Counted from the first letter of the stretch, positions 1-10,928 are shown. The stretch is DNA of 64,000 nucleotides from Alterluteimonas quercicellularis (GCF_021191635.1 NZ_JAIWPR010000022.1:1-64000); one strand, 5' to 3'. The notes: generated from the sequence alone by a model not told the origin. Numbers and translations are program-made.

Positions 1-25
1 CTACCCTGGAGCGAGGCCGCAGACC

Positions 26-730
26 CTAAGGGCGCGCGCGGCGCCGCCAGGCGAGGCCGGCGACGAGGGCCAGCAGCAGGACCGCCGCCACGCCGTAGCG
101 CCAGCGCACCGGGCCGTCCGGTGCGGGCGGCGCCTCGGCGGACGCGGCGGCCGTCTCCGCTCGCGCCGCGGCGCCTGGCGAAGCCGCGACCCAGCCCGCC
201 GGCCCCGGCACGAAACCCGCCTCAGGCGGCAGCACCAGTTCCGCCCAGCGCACCCGCAGGTCGCCGGCCTGCGGCCGCTGCGGATCGGCGGCGGTGGTGA
301 GCACGTCGCCACTGGCCTGGAACGTCGCGGCGAGGTTGGGCGGCAGCTGGCCCGGGTCGGGATGCAGCAACCGCCACTCGCCCGCCCCCTCCAGCAGCGC
401 CGGCGCGAGATCGCGGCCGTCCGGCATGGGCGCCGGGGTCCGCCAGACCGCCGCCGCGAACGGCAGTTCGGCCGGGTTGCGGTGGCCAGCGTCCAGGCCG
501 TCGGCGGGCACCGGCAGGTCGCGCCACGCCAGCCGGTCGCCCTGCACGCCCGGCACCCACTGCACCATCTGCACCTCGCGGCGCAGCGCGTAGCCGCCGC
601 TGGCGATGCCGAACTCCGGGTCCTCCAGCCGTTCCAGCGGCCGCGGACGCACTGTCGGGTCGCCGGCCGGATCCTGGGCGGACGCCGGCAGCGCGAGCGC
701 CAGCAGCAGCAACGCGAACGCCGCGCGCAT
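26..730 (-). CDS. TMEM43-like membrane/periplasmic protein
   Basis: A 234-residue protein with an N-terminal signal peptide (hydrophobic residues 3-14, ending ASAQ) and a single C-terminal transmembrane helix followed by a basic tail (WRRRARP). The middle resembles bacterial TMEM43-family (DUF1625) proteins as remembered from Xanthomonas, where the family is of unknown function. The ATG at 730 overlaps the TGA of the upstream hydrolase (ATGA), so the two are translationally coupled. The start is fixed by that overlap and by the signal peptide; longer upstream reading in this frame runs antisense-like through the hydrolase. Family call is moderate, function unknown. Confidence 0.7.
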   Translation of the reverse strand: MRAAFALLLLALALPASAQDPAGDPTVRPRPLERLEDPEFGIASGGYALRREVQMVQWVPGVQGDRLAWRDLPVPADGLDAGHRNPAELPFAAAVWRTPAPMPDGRDLAPALLEGAGEWRLLHPDPGQLPPNLAATFQASGDVLTTAADPQRPQAGDLRVRWAELVLPPEAGFVPGPAGWVAASPGAAARAETAAASAEAPPAPDGPVRWRYGVAAVLLLALVAGLAWRRRARP

Positions 731-1620
731 CAGCCGCCCAGCGCCCGCGCGCGCAGCGCGGCGGTCTCGTGCACGGCCGCGTAGCGGCCGTTCTCGCCGC
801 GCGCCACCCGCACCAGCGCGATCTCGGGATCGTGGGTGAAGAACAGGTGCACCTCGCGCGCCAGCGCATCGGCCAGCAGCGCCTCCTTCTCGTCGACCAG
901 CAGTTCCGGATTGCGGTCGTAGCCCATGCTGATCGGCCCGTGCATCCACGCCCGGCCCGGCACCAGGTCGGCGCAGAAGACCACCCCGCCGTGCGGGCGG
1001 CCGTCGACGGTCGCCGGGCCGAGGATCTCGGCCAGCATCATCCCGGGCGTGTGGCCGTCGCTGTAGCGGAAGCGCACCGCGTCGCCCAGCAGCGGCGAGC
1101 GGTCGCCGTCGACGAAGCGCAGGCGCCCGCTGGCCTCCAGCAGGCCCGGCAGCTCGGGGATGAAGCTGGCGCGGTCGCGCGCGTGCGGACGGGTCGCGCG
1201 TTCCCAGTGCGGGCGGCTGGTGAGGAAGAGCGCGTTGGGGAACAGCAGCTCGGGCGCGGCGCCCTCGCGCCAGGCGGCGAGCAGGCCGCCGGCATGGTCG
1301 AAGTGCAGGTGCGAGAGCACCACCACGTCGATGTCCTCGTGCGAGAAGCCGGCCTCGGCCAGCGAGTCCAGCAGCACGTGGCGGTCCTCGACCACGCCGT
1401 AGCGGTCGCGCATCGCCGGATCGAAGAAGGCGCCCACGCCGGTCTCGAACAGCACCGTGCGCCCGGCGATCGGCGAGGCCAGCAGCGCGCGCGTGGCCAG
1501 CGGGATGCGGTTGCGCTCGTCGGGCTGCGCCCAGCGCGTCCACAGCGCGCGCGGGGCGTTGCCGAACATCGCGCCGCCGTCGAGGCGCTGCGAATTGCCT
1601 TGGATGGACCAGAGTTTCAT
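730..1620 (-). CDS. MBL-fold metallo-hydrolase
   Basis: A 296-residue metallo-beta-lactamase-fold hydrolase. The zinc motif HxHxDH is visible as [10 protein letters not shown] in the first half, and further His/Asp ligands lie downstream ([18 protein letters not shown]). The fold and length resemble lactonase-type enzymes such as YtnP/AHL lactonases, which open lactone rings, but the substrate cannot be read from sequence. No signal peptide is seen, so it is probably cytoplasmic. It overlaps the TMEM43-like gene by 4 bp. The ATG at 1620 gives [16 protein letters not shown], a typical N-terminus for this group; further upstream codons enter a repeat. Confidence 0.85.
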   Translation of the reverse strand: MKLWSIQGNSQRLDGGAMFGNAPRALWTRWAQPDERNRIPLATRALLASPIAGRTVLFETGVGAFFDPAMRDRYGVVEDRHVLLDSLAEAGFSHEDIDVVVLSHLHFDHAGGLLAAWREGAAPELLFPNALFLTSRPHWERATRPHARDRASFIPELPGLLEASGRLRFVDGDRSPLLGDAVRFRYSDGHTPGMMLAEILGPATVDGRPHGGVVFCADLVPGRAWMHGPISMGYDRNPELLVDEKEALLADALAREVHLFFTHDPEIALVRVARGENGRYAAVHETAALRARALGG

Positions 1621-1626
1621 GACGGC

Positions 1627-1661
1627 CGGGATTCGGGATTGGGGATTCGGGATGGGGCGGA
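1627..1661. repeat. Short GGGATTC-type direct repeat
   Basis: The 56-bp gap between the hydrolase start and the gamma-glutamyltransferase stop holds repeated GGGATT units (GGGATTCGGGATT followed by GGGGATTCGGGAT). Similar GGGATTCGGGATT strings are scattered in Xanthomonad genomes as far as I recall. No gene or clear terminator is visible here. Confidence 0.5.
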
Positions 1662-1676
1662 GACGAGGTACGTCGC

Positions 1677-4256
<2,580 letters not shown>

Positions 4257-4300
4257 GGTGGAGCTCCTCCCCGTGTATGGGTTGATCGGCATGGATGCAT

Positions 4301-4819
<519 letters not shown>

Positions 4820-4881
4820 TCAGGCGGTCCGGAAACGGGCCGCAAGTGTATCAGCGTCGCCGCGACGGGCGCGCGGACGGC

Positions 4882-5451
4882 TCAGCCGGCGCCGCGGCGG
4901 TAGAGCGCGTGCCGCGCCTCGCGGCTGCGGCCCTCGCGGTGCAGCCGCCAGCCCGGCCCCGGCTCGGGCCCGCCGGTGGCGGGCGCCTCCACGTACAGCC
5001 AGGCGTAGTCGGCCAGCCACGGCGGCAGCCGCTCCAGCGCCGCGGCCCACAGGCCGGCGTCGAACGGCGGGTCGAGGAAGGCGATGTCGAAGCGCCCCAG
5101 GAGCGGCGCGCGCAGCAGGTCGAGGGCGTCGGCGCGCACCACCCGCACCGCTTCGCCCGCGTCCAGGCGCGCGACGCTGGCCTCGATCGCCGCCGCCAGC
5201 GCCGGGTCGCGCTCGACCAGCACGGCCTCGCGGGCCCCGCGCGACACCGCCTCCAGCCCGAGCGCGCCGGTGCCGGCGAACAGGTCGAGCACGCGGGCGC
5301 CGGGCAAGTGCGGCTGCAGCCAGTTGAACAGCGTCTCGCGGGCGCGGTCCGAGGTCGGCCGCAGGCCGGGCGCGTCGGCCACCGCCAGCCGCGTGCCGCG
5401 CCAGCGGCCGCCGACGATGCGCACGCTGCCGGCCGAGCGCGGACGCGTCAT
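4882..5451 (-). CDS. rsmD: 16S rRNA (guanine(966)-N(2))-methyltransferase
   Basis: A 189-residue Rossmann-fold methyltransferase. Motif I is VLDLFAGTGALGLEAVSRGA and the catalytic DPPF (the N/DPPY/F motif of N-methyltransferases) lies in FDIAFLDPPFDAGLW. The N-terminal VRIVGGRWRGTRLAVADAPGLRPTSDRARETLFNWL pattern is the RsmD family signature. It methylates G966 of 16S rRNA during 30S assembly. It is paired with coaD, a common arrangement in proteobacteria. The ATG at 5451 (MTRPRSAGSVRIVGG) is preferred; longer in-frame reading extends antisense into htpG. Confidence 0.95.
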   Translation of the reverse strand: MTRPRSAGSVRIVGGRWRGTRLAVADAPGLRPTSDRARETLFNWLQPHLPGARVLDLFAGTGALGLEAVSRGAREAVLVERDPALAAAIEASVARLDAGEAVRVVRADALDLLRAPLLGRFDIAFLDPPFDAGLWAAALERLPPWLADYAWLYVEAPATGGPEPGPGWRLHREGRSREARHALYRRGAG

Positions 5452-5673
5452 CGCACGCCCCCGGCGCGGGGCAAGGGCATCGCCATGGGCGGGCGTGGCG
5501 TCGGGCGGGCGGGCATCGCGCGATGATAAGCGGCGCGCAGGGACGGCGCGCAGTCTCCATGCCGCCGCACGCCCCCGACCCGTTGATTTGCGCCGCCCCG
5601 CCCTCATCTGGCGCCTGCCGCCCGGGCTGCCGGCGGCCGCGCCGACCTTGCCGACCCGGAGACCGCACCGACG

Positions 5674-7569
5674 ATGAGCACGGACACCCGCAAGGAGACC
5701 CTGGGCTTCCAGACCGAGGTGAAGCAGCTGCTGCACCTCATGATCCACTCGCTCTATTCCAACAAGGAGATCTTCCTGCGCGAACTGGTCTCCAACGCCG
5801 CCGACGCCGCCGACAAGCTGCGCTTCGAGGCGCTGAAGGCCCCGGCGCTGCTGGAGGAGGACCCCGCCCTGCGCATCCGCATCGGCTTCGACGCCGAGGC
5901 GCGCACCGTGACCGTGGACGACAACGGCATCGGCATGAGCCGCGACGAGGCCGTCGCCCACCTCGGCACCATCGCCCGGTCGGGCACCGGCGACTTCCTC
6001 AAGGCGCTGTCGGGCGACCAGAAGCAGGACGCCAACCTGATCGGCCAGTTCGGCGTGGGCTTCTACAGTGCCTTCATCGTCGCCGACCGCGTCGACGTGT
6101 ACAGCCGCCGCGCGGGGCTGCCCGCGGCCGAGGGCGTGCACTGGTCCTCGGCGGGCGAAGGCGAGTTCGAGGTCGAGGCCGTCGAGAAGCCCGATCGCGG
6201 CACCCGCATCGTGCTGCACCTGAAGGACGGCGAGGACGGCTTCGCCGACGGCTGGCGGCTGCGCGGCATCGTCAAGAAGTACTCCGACCACATCGGCCTG
6301 CCCATCGAGATGCCGCGCGAGCGCACCGGCGAGGACGACACCGGGCCCGGGTGGGAGGCCGTCAACCAGGCCAGCGCGCTGTGGACGCGGCCCAAGACCG
6401 AGCTGAACGACGAGGACTACCGCGCCTTCTACCAGCACCTCTCGCACGACTTCGCCGACCCGCTGGCCTGGAGCCACAACAAGGTCGAGGGCAAGCTGGA
6501 GTACACCTCCCTGCTCTACCTACCCGCGCGCGCGCCGTTCGACCTCTACCACCGAGACGCCGCGCGCGGGCTGAAGCTGTACGTGCAGCGCGTCTTCATC
6601 ATGGACCAGGCAGAGCAGTTCCTGCCGCTGTACCTGCGCTTCGTGCGCGGCGTGGTGGACTCGGCCGACCTCTCGCTCAACGTCTCGCGCGAGATCCTGC
6701 AGTCCGGCCCGGTGATCGACTCGATGAAGTCGGCGCTGACCAAGCGCACGCTCGACCTGCTGGAGAAGCTGGCCCGCGAGCGGCCCGAGGACTACGCGAC
6801 CTTCTGGCGCGAGTTCGGCCAGGTGCTGAAGGAAGGCCCGGCCGAGGACTACGGCAACCGCGAGCGCATCGCCGGCCTGCTGCGCTTCGCCTCCACCCAC
6901 GACGCCTCCGGCGCGCAAAGCGTCTCGCTGGCCGACTACGTCGGCCGCATGCGGGAAGGCCAGGACAAGCTCTACTACCTCACCGGCGAGAGCTGGGCGC
7001 AGGTCAAGGACAGCCCGCACCTGGAGGTGTTCCGCAAGAAGGGCGTGGAAGTGCTGCTGCTGACCGACCGCATCGACGAATGGCTGATGGGCTACCTCAC
7101 CGAGTTCGACGGCAAGCCCTTCGCCGACGTGGCCCGCGGCGACCTGGACCTGGGCGCGCTCGACTCCGAGGAGGAAAAGCTTGCGCAGGAGAGCGCCGCC
7201 AAGGACAAGGAAGCCCTGGCCGCGCGCCTCAAGGCCGCGCTGGGCGACGACGTGGCCGAGGTGCGGGTCTCGCACCGGCTCACCGACTCCCCCGCCATCC
7301 TCGCCATCGGACCCGGCGACATCGGCCCGCAGATGCGCCAGATCCTTGAGGCCAGCGGGCAGAAGGTGCCGGAGAGCCGGCCGGTGTTCGAGTTCAACCC
7401 CGCCCACCCGCTGATCGGCAAGCTCGACGCCGAGACCGACACCGCCCGCTTCGAGGACCTGGCACGGGTGCTGTTCGACCAGGCCGCGCTGGCGGTGGGC
7501 GACGGCCTGCGGGATCCGGCTGCCTACGTGAAGCGGCTCAATCGGCTGCTGCTGGAGTTGGCGGGGTGA
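5674..7569 (+). CDS. htpG: Molecular chaperone HtpG (bacterial Hsp90)
   Basis: A 631-residue Hsp90. The N-terminal GHKL ATPase domain (about residues 1-220) shows the [10 protein letters not shown] helix (Asn41), [15 protein letters not shown] and [11 protein letters not shown] motifs; the middle domain carries the catalytic-loop region [10 protein letters not shown]; the C-terminal dimerisation domain ends near [10 protein letters not shown]. Cytosolic ATP-driven chaperone. It is divergent from rsmD with a 222-bp gap in which I see no clear heat-shock promoter. The downstream side abuts the cassette array, whose genes run convergently toward it. Confidence 0.97.
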   Translation: MSTDTRKETLGFQTEVKQLLHLMIHSLYSNKEIFLRELVSNAADAADKLRFEALKAPALLEEDPALRIRIGFDAEARTVTVDDNGIGMSRDEAVAHLGTIARSGTGDFLKALSGDQKQDANLIGQFGVGFYSAFIVADRVDVYSRRAGLPAAEGVHWSSAGEGEFEVEAVEKPDRGTRIVLHLKDGEDGFADGWRLRGIVKKYSDHIGLPIEMPRERTGEDDTGPGWEAVNQASALWTRPKTELNDEDYRAFYQHLSHDFADPLAWSHNKVEGKLEYTSLLYLPARAPFDLYHRDAARGLKLYVQRVFIMDQAEQFLPLYLRFVRGVVDSADLSLNVSREILQSGPVIDSMKSALTKRTLDLLEKLARERPEDYATFWREFGQVLKEGPAEDYGNRERIAGLLRFASTHDASGAQSVSLADYVGRMREGQDKLYYLTGESWAQVKDSPHLEVFRKKGVEVLLLTDRIDEWLMGYLTEFDGKPFADVARGDLDLGALDSEEEKLAQESAAKDKEALAARLKAALGDDVAEVRVSHRLTDSPAILAIGPGDIGPQMRQILEASGQKVPESRPVFEFNPAHPLIGKLDAETDTARFEDLARVLFDQAALAVGDGLRDPAAYVKRLNRLLLELAG

Positions 7570-7618
7570 GGACGCAGAGACGCAGCGCTGCCTGCGAGAG
7601 GCGTAACGCCCGGGTGTG

Positions 7619-7678
7619 GTCCAACGCCTGAGTCAAGCCGCGCCACGACTTGGCGTCGGCTTGGATGAATTGCCAGGC
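7619..7678 (-). repeat. attC site 1 (next to htpG)
   Basis: Read on the minus strand, the core GCCTGGC (7672-7678) and the core GTTGGAC (7619-7625) bound a near-perfect hairpin whose arms are CAAGCCGACGCC and GGCGCGGCTTG with a short loop. At 60 bp it is the best-formed site of the array. It marks the terminal cassette boundary, about 50 bp from the htpG stop. Confidence 0.85.
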
Positions 7679-7684
7679 ATGGTT

Positions 7685-7954
7685 CTAGCCACGGAAAGGC
7701 TCATCCGTGCGAGGAGCATCAGGGGCCTGCTTGTCCAGCGACTCGCGGTACCTGATGCAACCATGCATGAAATGGGGCCACTCCGGCACGGCGATCTTCG
7801 GCTCCACTTTCTCGGGCAGGAGCGCCCAGAGCGCCGGATGGTGCCAGCACAGATCATGGCCCGTCGTATCTCGGTGCGCGCGGATGCCCTGGCGAAGCCT
7901 CACGACCTCCGCCACGAGCTGCTCGCGGGACATGTCCAGCAGATCGCTATCCAT
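7685..7954 (-). CDS. Cassette-borne small hypothetical protein
   Basis: An 89-residue protein (MDSDLLDMSREQLVAEVVRLR...) with an amphipathic N-terminal helix and a motif HDLCWHHPALWALLP, then PEWPHFMHGCIRYRESLD. I recall near-identical small proteins of unknown function recurring in integron cassettes and near Xanthomonad islands, but have not verified this. The ATG at 7954 has GAGG 7 nt upstream; a longer reading to 7975 lacks a ribosome-binding site. The TAG lies 6 bp before attC site 1, so gene and site form one cassette. Confidence 0.75.
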   Translation of the reverse strand: MDSDLLDMSREQLVAEVVRLRQGIRAHRDTTGHDLCWHHPALWALLPEKVEPKIAVPEWPHFMHGCIRYRESLDKQAPDAPRTDEPFRG

Positions 7955-7989
7955 CCATGACCTCGTGGTTTGCAACGAACTTCAACATT

Positions 7990-8049
7990 ACCCGACTTTC
8001 GAATCAAGCCGCGCCGCGAAGCGGCGGAGGCTCAAATGAATCGTCAGAC
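7990..8049 (-). repeat. attC site 2
   Basis: Sixty bp bounded on the minus strand by GTCTGAC (8043-8049) and GTCGGGT (7990-7996), with inner arms GAGCCTCCGCCGC and GCGGCGCGGCTTG around a TTC loop. Core sequences deviate by one base from GTTRRRY/RYYYAAC, but length and pairing match the other sites. Confidence 0.75.
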
Positions 8050-8173
8050 ACCGCTGCTTCCGGCCTTCATTTCCAGCGGAAGATCGGTGCTCCCCATTTC
8101 AAAAGCACCGAAGGGCCGGATCGAGTCGTCGGGCAAAAACAAAGTGAGCCCAGCCCCGTCCAGGAGCGCAGTC

Positions 8174-8490
8174 TCAGCACTTGAAAAAGAAATTCACGAA
8201 CGCCAAAGCGAAGCCGCCGATCCAGACAAGCACCATCCCGGAAAATCCAAGGACGATGATGACAGAGCGAGAGAGCCAACGCATGCCGCGCGAACGTCGC
8301 ACAAGGCAAGTGAAAAGCAGCCCGCCAACGATGACGCCGATTGCGACGACAAGCCAACCCAGCACATCGACGAGCGGATCTTTCTGCCGAACTCAGGAGG
8401 ACACTGACTCGTTGCATGGACAGGCGCGGATAACGTCAGCACCGCTGCAGAGAGCGCGCCACCTTTCCAACGAAGCTGCAGAACTCCCAT
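8174..8490 (-). pseudogene. Frameshifted cassette gene for a small exported membrane protein
   Basis: Two abutting frames look like one gene split by a one-base loss. The first (ATG at 8490) encodes a signal peptide, MGVLQLRWKGGALSAAVLTL..., and then SQCPPEFGRK. After an AAA run (T-run at 8381-8383 on plus) the sense continues one frame back with DPLVDVLGWLVVAIGVIVGG and two transmembrane helices, ending FVNFFFKC. Adding one A restores a continuous protein of about 105 residues. The second frame alone has only a GTG start and no clear ribosome-binding site. Alternatives are a sequencing error or a -1 ribosomal slip at A-AAG. Function unknown. Confidence 0.6.
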
Positions 8491-8493
8491 GCG

Positions 8494-8553
8494 CCCTAAC
8501 ACCTGAATTGAGCACCCACGAGAAGCGAGTTCAACTTGGATGAGCTGTCAGAC
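8494..8553 (-). repeat. attC site 3
   Basis: Sixty bp with minus-strand cores GTCTGAC (8547-8553) and GTTAGGG (8494-8500). The inner arms are less regular than in site 1 (CCAAGTTGAACTCGC / GTGGGTGCTCAATT). The TGA of the LprI-like gene (8548-8550) lies inside the distal core, and the next gene's ATG is 4 nt beyond the proximal core. Confidence 0.75.
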
Positions 8554-8937
8554 AGAAAACAGATTCTCAAGCTCTTTGGCGCGCCGAGCCGTCATTTCCA
8601 GACCGCACGACGCCTCATGAATCGCAGCCGCCGTGCCACCGTCCGGATAAGCATAAACCTCACAGTTCGCATCACGGTACCGGACCCACAGCCTTTGCGC
8701 CGCAAGCAGCGCTTCCTTGCGATCTCCCACCAGGTTACCGGCGAGATCCCTGTACGCTTCATCCAGCCTGGCATCTTGCCGAGAATGCTCCTCGACAATG
8801 CAGTCGAGCATTTGTGACGTTACGCCGCCCGAACTGCCCATGCAGGAAATATAGCGTTGACTGTACAGGCTCTCTTCTGCACGAGCGGAAAGGCTGATAC
8901 AGGAAAGAGAGAGTGCTACAAGCGTCCATTTGGTCAT
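8548..8937 (-). CDS. LprI-family (DUF1311) exported protein
   Basis: A 129-residue exported protein: signal peptide MTKWTLVALSLSCISLSARA, then a cysteine-containing domain with SQMLDCIVEEHSRQDARLDEAYRDL, AAQRLWVRYRDANCEVYAYPDGGTAAAIHEASC and a terminal helix. This is the DUF1311/LprI pattern: paired helices, conserved W-x-x-Y-R-D-x-x-C, and cysteines likely to form disulfides. LprI of mycobacteria inhibits lysozyme; whether this member does is inference. It forms a single-gene cassette, with its TGA inside attC site 3 and its ATG 21 nt past attC site 4. Confidence 0.82.
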   Translation of the reverse strand: MTKWTLVALSLSCISLSARAEESLYSQRYISCMGSSGGVTSQMLDCIVEEHSRQDARLDEAYRDLAGNLVGDRKEALLAAQRLWVRYRDANCEVYAYPDGGTAAAIHEASCGLEMTARRAKELENLFSV

Positions 8938-8958
8938 GCAATGGCTCCTGACAGTGAT

Positions 8959-9014
8959 GCCTATGCCTGAGTTAAGCCGCGTCGCGAAACCGCATCGACT
9001 TCAATGAGTCAGAC
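8959..9014 (-). repeat. attC site 4 (degenerate)
   Basis: A 56-bp site with arms GAAGTCGATGCGG and GACGCGGCTTAACTC around a TTTC-type loop. Its outer cores, GTCTGAC (9008-9014) and CATAGGC (8959-8965), are partly eroded. The stop of the membrane-protein gene (9009-9011) falls in the distal core. Confidence 0.6.
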
Positions 9015-9308
9015 TTGTCCGCGGCGATGGCGAATGTGTAGCGCAATGGAGAGGCCAATGGATGACAACGTGCTTGCAAGCAATGCAATCAGGGTCACGG
9101 AAACTAGCAACATGTCATAGCCGTATATGCCTGGTGGAAACGTAAGTGAGGCCCAGGAAATGGCAAGAGATGCGGCGAGCAGAGAAGTAAGGCCCGCGAT
9201 TGCAGATGCGCGAGCCAACCTATGCATTCTTGAACTGCCCTCTCCACTGAGCGCGCCGACCCACAAGTGGATCACGGCTATCGCGAGAAAGATAATCAAT
9301 GAAATCAT
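9009..9308 (-). CDS. Cassette-borne three-helix membrane protein
   Basis: A 99-residue, strongly hydrophobic protein with predicted transmembrane helices at about residues 2-20, 36-55 and 65-92, and a basic C-terminus (HIRHRRGQV). I do not recognise a family. It fills one cassette between attC sites 4 and 5, with its TGA inside site 4. Codon use is visibly less GC-biased than in core genes. It could be a small toxin-like or envelope protein; nothing in the sequence settles this. Confidence 0.65.
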   Translation of the reverse strand: MISLIIFLAIAVIHLWVGALSGEGSSRMHRLARASAIAGLTSLLAASLAISWASLTFPPGIYGYDMLLVSVTLIALLASTLSSIGLSIALHIRHRRGQV

Positions 9309-9325
9309 CTGGTCCTTGCTTGCAT

Positions 9326-9385
9326 ACCTAACGAATGAATTAATCCAACCCGCGAAGCGGGCTCGGTTTGAATGAATTGCTAGGA
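9326..9385 (-). repeat. attC site 5
   Basis: Sixty bp, minus-strand cores TCCTAGC (9379-9385) and GTTAGGT (9326-9332), with inner arms CAAACCGAGCCCGC / GCGGGTTGGATTAATTC around a TTC loop. The TAG of the upstream cassette gene (9380-9382) is part of the distal core. Confidence 0.8.
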
Positions 9386-9799
9386 CCAGTACTCGGGCTG
9401 TGCCCGTATCCAGTCAATGAATCGGGGCCCCTCTGCCGGCAACGATTGATTGTAAGACAGCATGTTGCTCAGCCCCCGGATGATGCCTTGCATTGCCTCC
9501 TCACCCAGCTCGAATTGCTCATACGCGGGTTCATCGCTTGGGGCCCAATGTTTGAGCCAGTTACGCGCTTTGTTTAGGTGCTGCTGAGAAATGATCTTAG
9601 GATCAAGGTTGTACTCCACAGCAAAGGCTCGGATCAGCTCCTTGTGAGCGGACTGGTCTCCTAGAGCCTGGCCAAGAATCTCTTCAGCGGCTCCCGCCAA
9701 GGTGATTGCGGGGAGTGGCGCGTCATGGTCTATGAGCAACCGAATTGCCCAGTCAAGCTGATGGGACGCTGCCTCAAGCTTGCCTATGTTGTGTGGCAT
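9380..9799 (-). CDS. Cassette-borne helical hypothetical protein
   Basis: A 139-residue soluble, mostly helical protein. It opens MPHNIGKLEAASHQLDWAIR with LPAITLAGAAEEILGQALG soon after, then KARNWLKHWAPSDEP and a C-terminal PRFIDWIRAQPEYW. I recognise no family with certainty; the AxxLAGAAEEILG segment recalls small proteins of unknown role found in other cassettes. ATG at 9799 is 4 nt from the proximal core of attC site 6, and the TAG is inside attC site 5, so the gene and its site form an exact cassette. Confidence 0.7.
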   Translation of the reverse strand: MPHNIGKLEAASHQLDWAIRLLIDHDAPLPAITLAGAAEEILGQALGDQSAHKELIRAFAVEYNLDPKIISQQHLNKARNWLKHWAPSDEPAYEQFELGEEAMQGIIRGLSNMLSYNQSLPAEGPRFIDWIRAQPEYWS

Positions 9800-9802
9800 G
9801 GG

Positions 9803-9863
9803 ACCTAGCGCCTGAATTAAGCCGACCAGCGAAGCGGGTTCGGCTTGAAATGAATTGTTAGGG
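9803..9863 (-). repeat. attC site 6
   Basis: Sixty-one bp with minus-strand cores CCCTAAC (9857-9863) and GCTAGGT (9803-9809). Inner arms CAAGCCGAACCCGC / CTGGTCGGCTTAATTC enclose a TTCG loop. With attC site 1 it is the clearest member of the array. Confidence 0.85.
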
Positions 9864-10027
9864 TGGATGGCGAGATCTCTGAGTGAGTCTGTACAGGCCC
9901 AGTGATCTCATTGATGTTGGGCCAAACTTGATGCGCATTACCGGGTCGGGTTGGTTACATGGCAGCGCAAAGCGAACCTGACCCCGATGTTGCCGTTTTC
10001 GATGTGTGCCACACCCTGGTTAGGCAC
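9864..10027. other. Gene-poor cassette remnant
   Basis: These 164 bp separate attC site 6 from the DUF1801 gene. A GCCTAAC core on the minus strand (10019-10025) sits next to the DUF1801 stop, but no partner core or hairpin is recognisable. A 26-codon minus-strand ORF (9938 to 9858) ends with TAA inside the core of site 6, which is how cassette genes normally end; it may be the tail of a deleted gene. Confidence 0.45.
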
Positions 10028-10420
10028 CTACCTCGCCTTGACGTCTGCATACGCTGCAGAGATGAGTTGCCGAAGGGCCTCTTCCGGCGGGGACGAGCCT
10101 GGGCGCACCTTGACGTGACGCATGAAACGCCCTTCCCCTTCCAGCAAGCCGGCCGGATCGTCCAGGACACTGCCGAAGAAGAACCCGATGTTCACGTGGT
10201 CCCGGAACGCATCGACGTAGCCGAACGCGAGGTTACCGACGCAGGCGGCAGGGTGACCGTCGTGAAGCAGTTCAAGGACGTCCGGGCCGCACAGGCGCAT
10301 CTGCTCGAACCAACTCCGCGCCAAACGACGAAGTTCGCCCGAAGGTGCCGCGAACCAGTGTTCGACCGCTGGATCGTTTCTCTTCGCTCCCTCGAGTGTG
10401 AACAGACGAGTTTCGGCCAT
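10028..10420 (-). CDS. DUF1801 domain protein
   Basis: A 130-residue protein with the DUF1801 pattern: FAAPSGELRRLARSWFEQMR near the N-terminus and LHDGHPAACVGNLAFGYVDA, HVNIGFFFG, DPAGLLEGEGRFMRHVKVRP in the core. The domain is of unknown function, widespread as a small stand-alone protein. It starts 18 nt past attC-like site 7 and ends next to a lone GCCTAAC core, so it probably arrived as a cassette. GC content is higher than that of the cassettes nearer htpG. Confidence 0.82.
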   Translation of the reverse strand: MAETRLFTLEGAKRNDPAVEHWFAAPSGELRRLARSWFEQMRLCGPDVLELLHDGHPAACVGNLAFGYVDAFRDHVNIGFFFGSVLDDPAGLLEGEGRFMRHVKVRPGSSPPEEALRQLISAAYADVKAR

Positions 10421-10437
10421 GTCGCCCTCTCTTTACG

Positions 10438-10496
10438 GCCAGACATCTGCGACGTTCACGCCGCACCGCGGCGTCTTCCCGAACGAAATGTCAGGT
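10438..10496 (-). repeat. attC-like site 7
   Basis: Fifty-nine bp with minus-strand cores ACCTGAC (10490-10496) and GTCTGGC (10438-10444) and a central GACGCCGC/GCGGCGT hairpin. It is the GC-richest and most diverged site, but the spacing, the TTCGTTC stretch next to the distal core and the TGA of the upstream gene at 10491-10493 match the pattern of the other sites. Confidence 0.6.
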
Positions 10497-10802
10497 CGCT
10501 GCGTCAGGAAGTCCCAGCCCCTCGCCGCCCACCGGCACCGTCTCGAATCGTTCGCCGAAACCGGCGATCAGCGGCTTGCCCCGCGAAATGGCCTGTCGAA
10601 CGGATGGCAGTTGCAGGGACGCCTGGTGACTCTCCTGGCTGTCCCAGGCCTCGGTCACCCAGATGGCATCGGGATCGGTCGGGTCCTGGGCCACGATGTA
10701 GCTGAGACAACCCGACATACCGCTCAACCCCTCCAGCAGGATCGCGATCAGTTCGTCACGCCGTCCGGGCTGTGCCTTCATCTTGCCGATCAAGCCATAC
10801 AT
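10491..10802 (-). CDS. Putative quinol monooxygenase (ABM domain)
   Basis: A 103-residue antibiotic-biosynthesis-monooxygenase (ABM) fold protein of the dimeric ferredoxin-like type: MYGLIGKMKAQPGRRDELIAILLEG, then GCLSYIVAQDPTDPDAIWVTEAWDS and HQASLQLPSVRQAISRGKPLI. Relatives such as YgiN oxidise quinols; the substrate here is unknown. The ATG at 10802 is chosen because the family starts with this strand; the longer open frame upstream has no family match and crosses a half attC site at 10834-10840. It is the first gene of the cassette array. Confidence 0.8.
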   Translation of the reverse strand: MYGLIGKMKAQPGRRDELIAILLEGLSGMSGCLSYIVAQDPTDPDAIWVTEAWDSQESHQASLQLPSVRQAISRGKPLIAGFGERFETVPVGGEGLGLPDAAT

Positions 10803-10928
10803 TTCGGTCGGTTCGGTCAGGCTCGAACGGATTGTTGGGCTGCACGAGCGTTCGCGCAAGTCGTGGCATGGGGAGCCGAGACGGACCGCCGGGTCGCAGG
10901 CGTCGTCGTGAAGCATGAGGAAAGGCCT

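Larger units (their letters stand above)
7619..10840 (-). mobile_element. Integron gene-cassette array without integrase (CALIN)
   Basis: About 3.2 kb of visibly lower GC than its flanks, holding small minus-strand genes separated by imperfect inverted repeats of about 60 bp. Each repeat ends in RYYYAAC- and GTTRRRY-like cores with inner arms of the AAGCC...GGCTT type, the architecture of attC recombination sites. Sites are at 7619-7678, 7990-8049, 8494-8553, 8959-9014, 9326-9385, 9803-9863 and 10438-10496, with a half site at 10834-10840. Several gene stop codons fall inside the distal core, as is typical of cassettes. No intI gene is seen on either strand in the window. Confidence 0.85.

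Noticed and set aside
9950..10000. GGGGTCAGGTTCGC motif recalling IS/RAYT flanking sequence
   Set aside because: No transposase ORF, terminal repeats or target duplication can be seen nearby.
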